A stretch of DNA of 64,000 nt, from NCBI GenBank assembly GCA_963070105.1, contig OY718805.1:8425001-8489000 (forward strand), given 5' to 3'. A model generated the notes under the pieces. The model was not told where the DNA came from, ran no database searches, and saw only the letters and a list, made by a program, of their open reading frames with translations. The position numbers and the translations under genes are program-made. Origin of the DNA: Litomosoides sigmodontis. Taxonomy: Eukaryota; Nematoda; Chromadorea; Rhabditida; Onchocercidae. Each line of letters begins with the position of its first letter. The first letter of the stretch is position 1. Of the stretch, positions 63,805-64,000 are shown piece after piece.

Positions 63805-64000
63805 CTACAATAAATTAAACTTTGAAATTTCAGTAAAAACTTGAATAATTTGAACAGCAATTCGTTGCTACCACTCACTGCCTACCATCCATCCAATTTA
63901 CTGCTCAGCAAATGCCACTTAAATTTCCTCTATAATCAATCTTTTTGCTTCTTTTTTTCTCTTTCATCAATATTTTCCATCTAATCAGTTAAAATTAAAA
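63805..64000. other. Right edge, probably intron of the partial membrane-protein gene
   Basis: AT-rich sequence on the upstream side of the last visible exon of the minus-strand gene. No further exon is recognised before the window ends. Confidence 0.4.

Overview
The window looks like nuclear DNA of a parasitic nematode, most likely a filarial (clade III) worm. It is strongly AT-rich, has many exons of 60-250 bp separated by introns of tens to several hundred bp, uses T-rich CAG/TAG 3' splice sites, and has acceptor-like sites 2-13 nt upstream of several start codons, as expected for spliced-leader trans-splicing. The encoded proteins resemble metazoan families. No prokaryotic, viral or transposon gene was recognised. 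Species assignment is an inference.

Left third (1-25.2 kb): a minus-strand TRIC-family intracellular cation channel (2.2-4.8 kb); a minus-strand BAR-domain protein (6.9-8.3 kb) divergent from a plus-strand trimethylguanosine synthase TGS1 (9.0-14.8 kb); a small unrecognised minus ORF (16.7 kb); the 26S proteasome ATPase RPT4/PSMC6 (17.8-20.6 kb, minus); and the TFIIIC subunit GTF3C5 (21.6-25.2 kb, minus).

Middle (25.2-36.2 kb): glucosamine-6-phosphate N-acetyltransferase (26.2-27.3 kb, plus); a small unrecognised minus ORF; an unrecognised short plus gene whose stop lies only 32 nt before the start of BORCS5/myrlysin (29.1-30.3 kb); WASHC3/CCDC53 (31.1-33.2 kb); and an unrecognised Ser/Pro-rich protein (34.4-36.2 kb). 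BORCS5 and WASHC3 both act on endolysosomal traffic and share a strand.

Right third (36.2-64 kb): a gene-poor stretch with a large trinucleotide array, then one 22-kb, 35-exon plus-strand gene (39.8-61.6 kb). It encodes a secreted MEGF6-like protein: signal peptide, EMI domain, about 10 EGF/cbEGF modules, a linker and about 24 laminin-type EGF modules. My exon model sums to 4,947 nt, an exact multiple of three. The last kilobase holds the 3' end of a minus-strand single-pass membrane protein that runs off the window.

I did not find a clearly new multi-gene system. The most interesting observations are: two MEGF6-like exons whose expected 3' splice sites lack AG although phase and domain structure fit exactly; a GC-AG intron and a possible short isoform in the same gene; a ~95-codon insertion inside the TGS1 methyltransferase core; a candidate zero-spacing operon ending in BORCS5; and several very long microsatellites inside introns or just upstream of genes. 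Splice junctions were placed by eye from reading frame, phase and family resemblance, so individual boundaries may shift.
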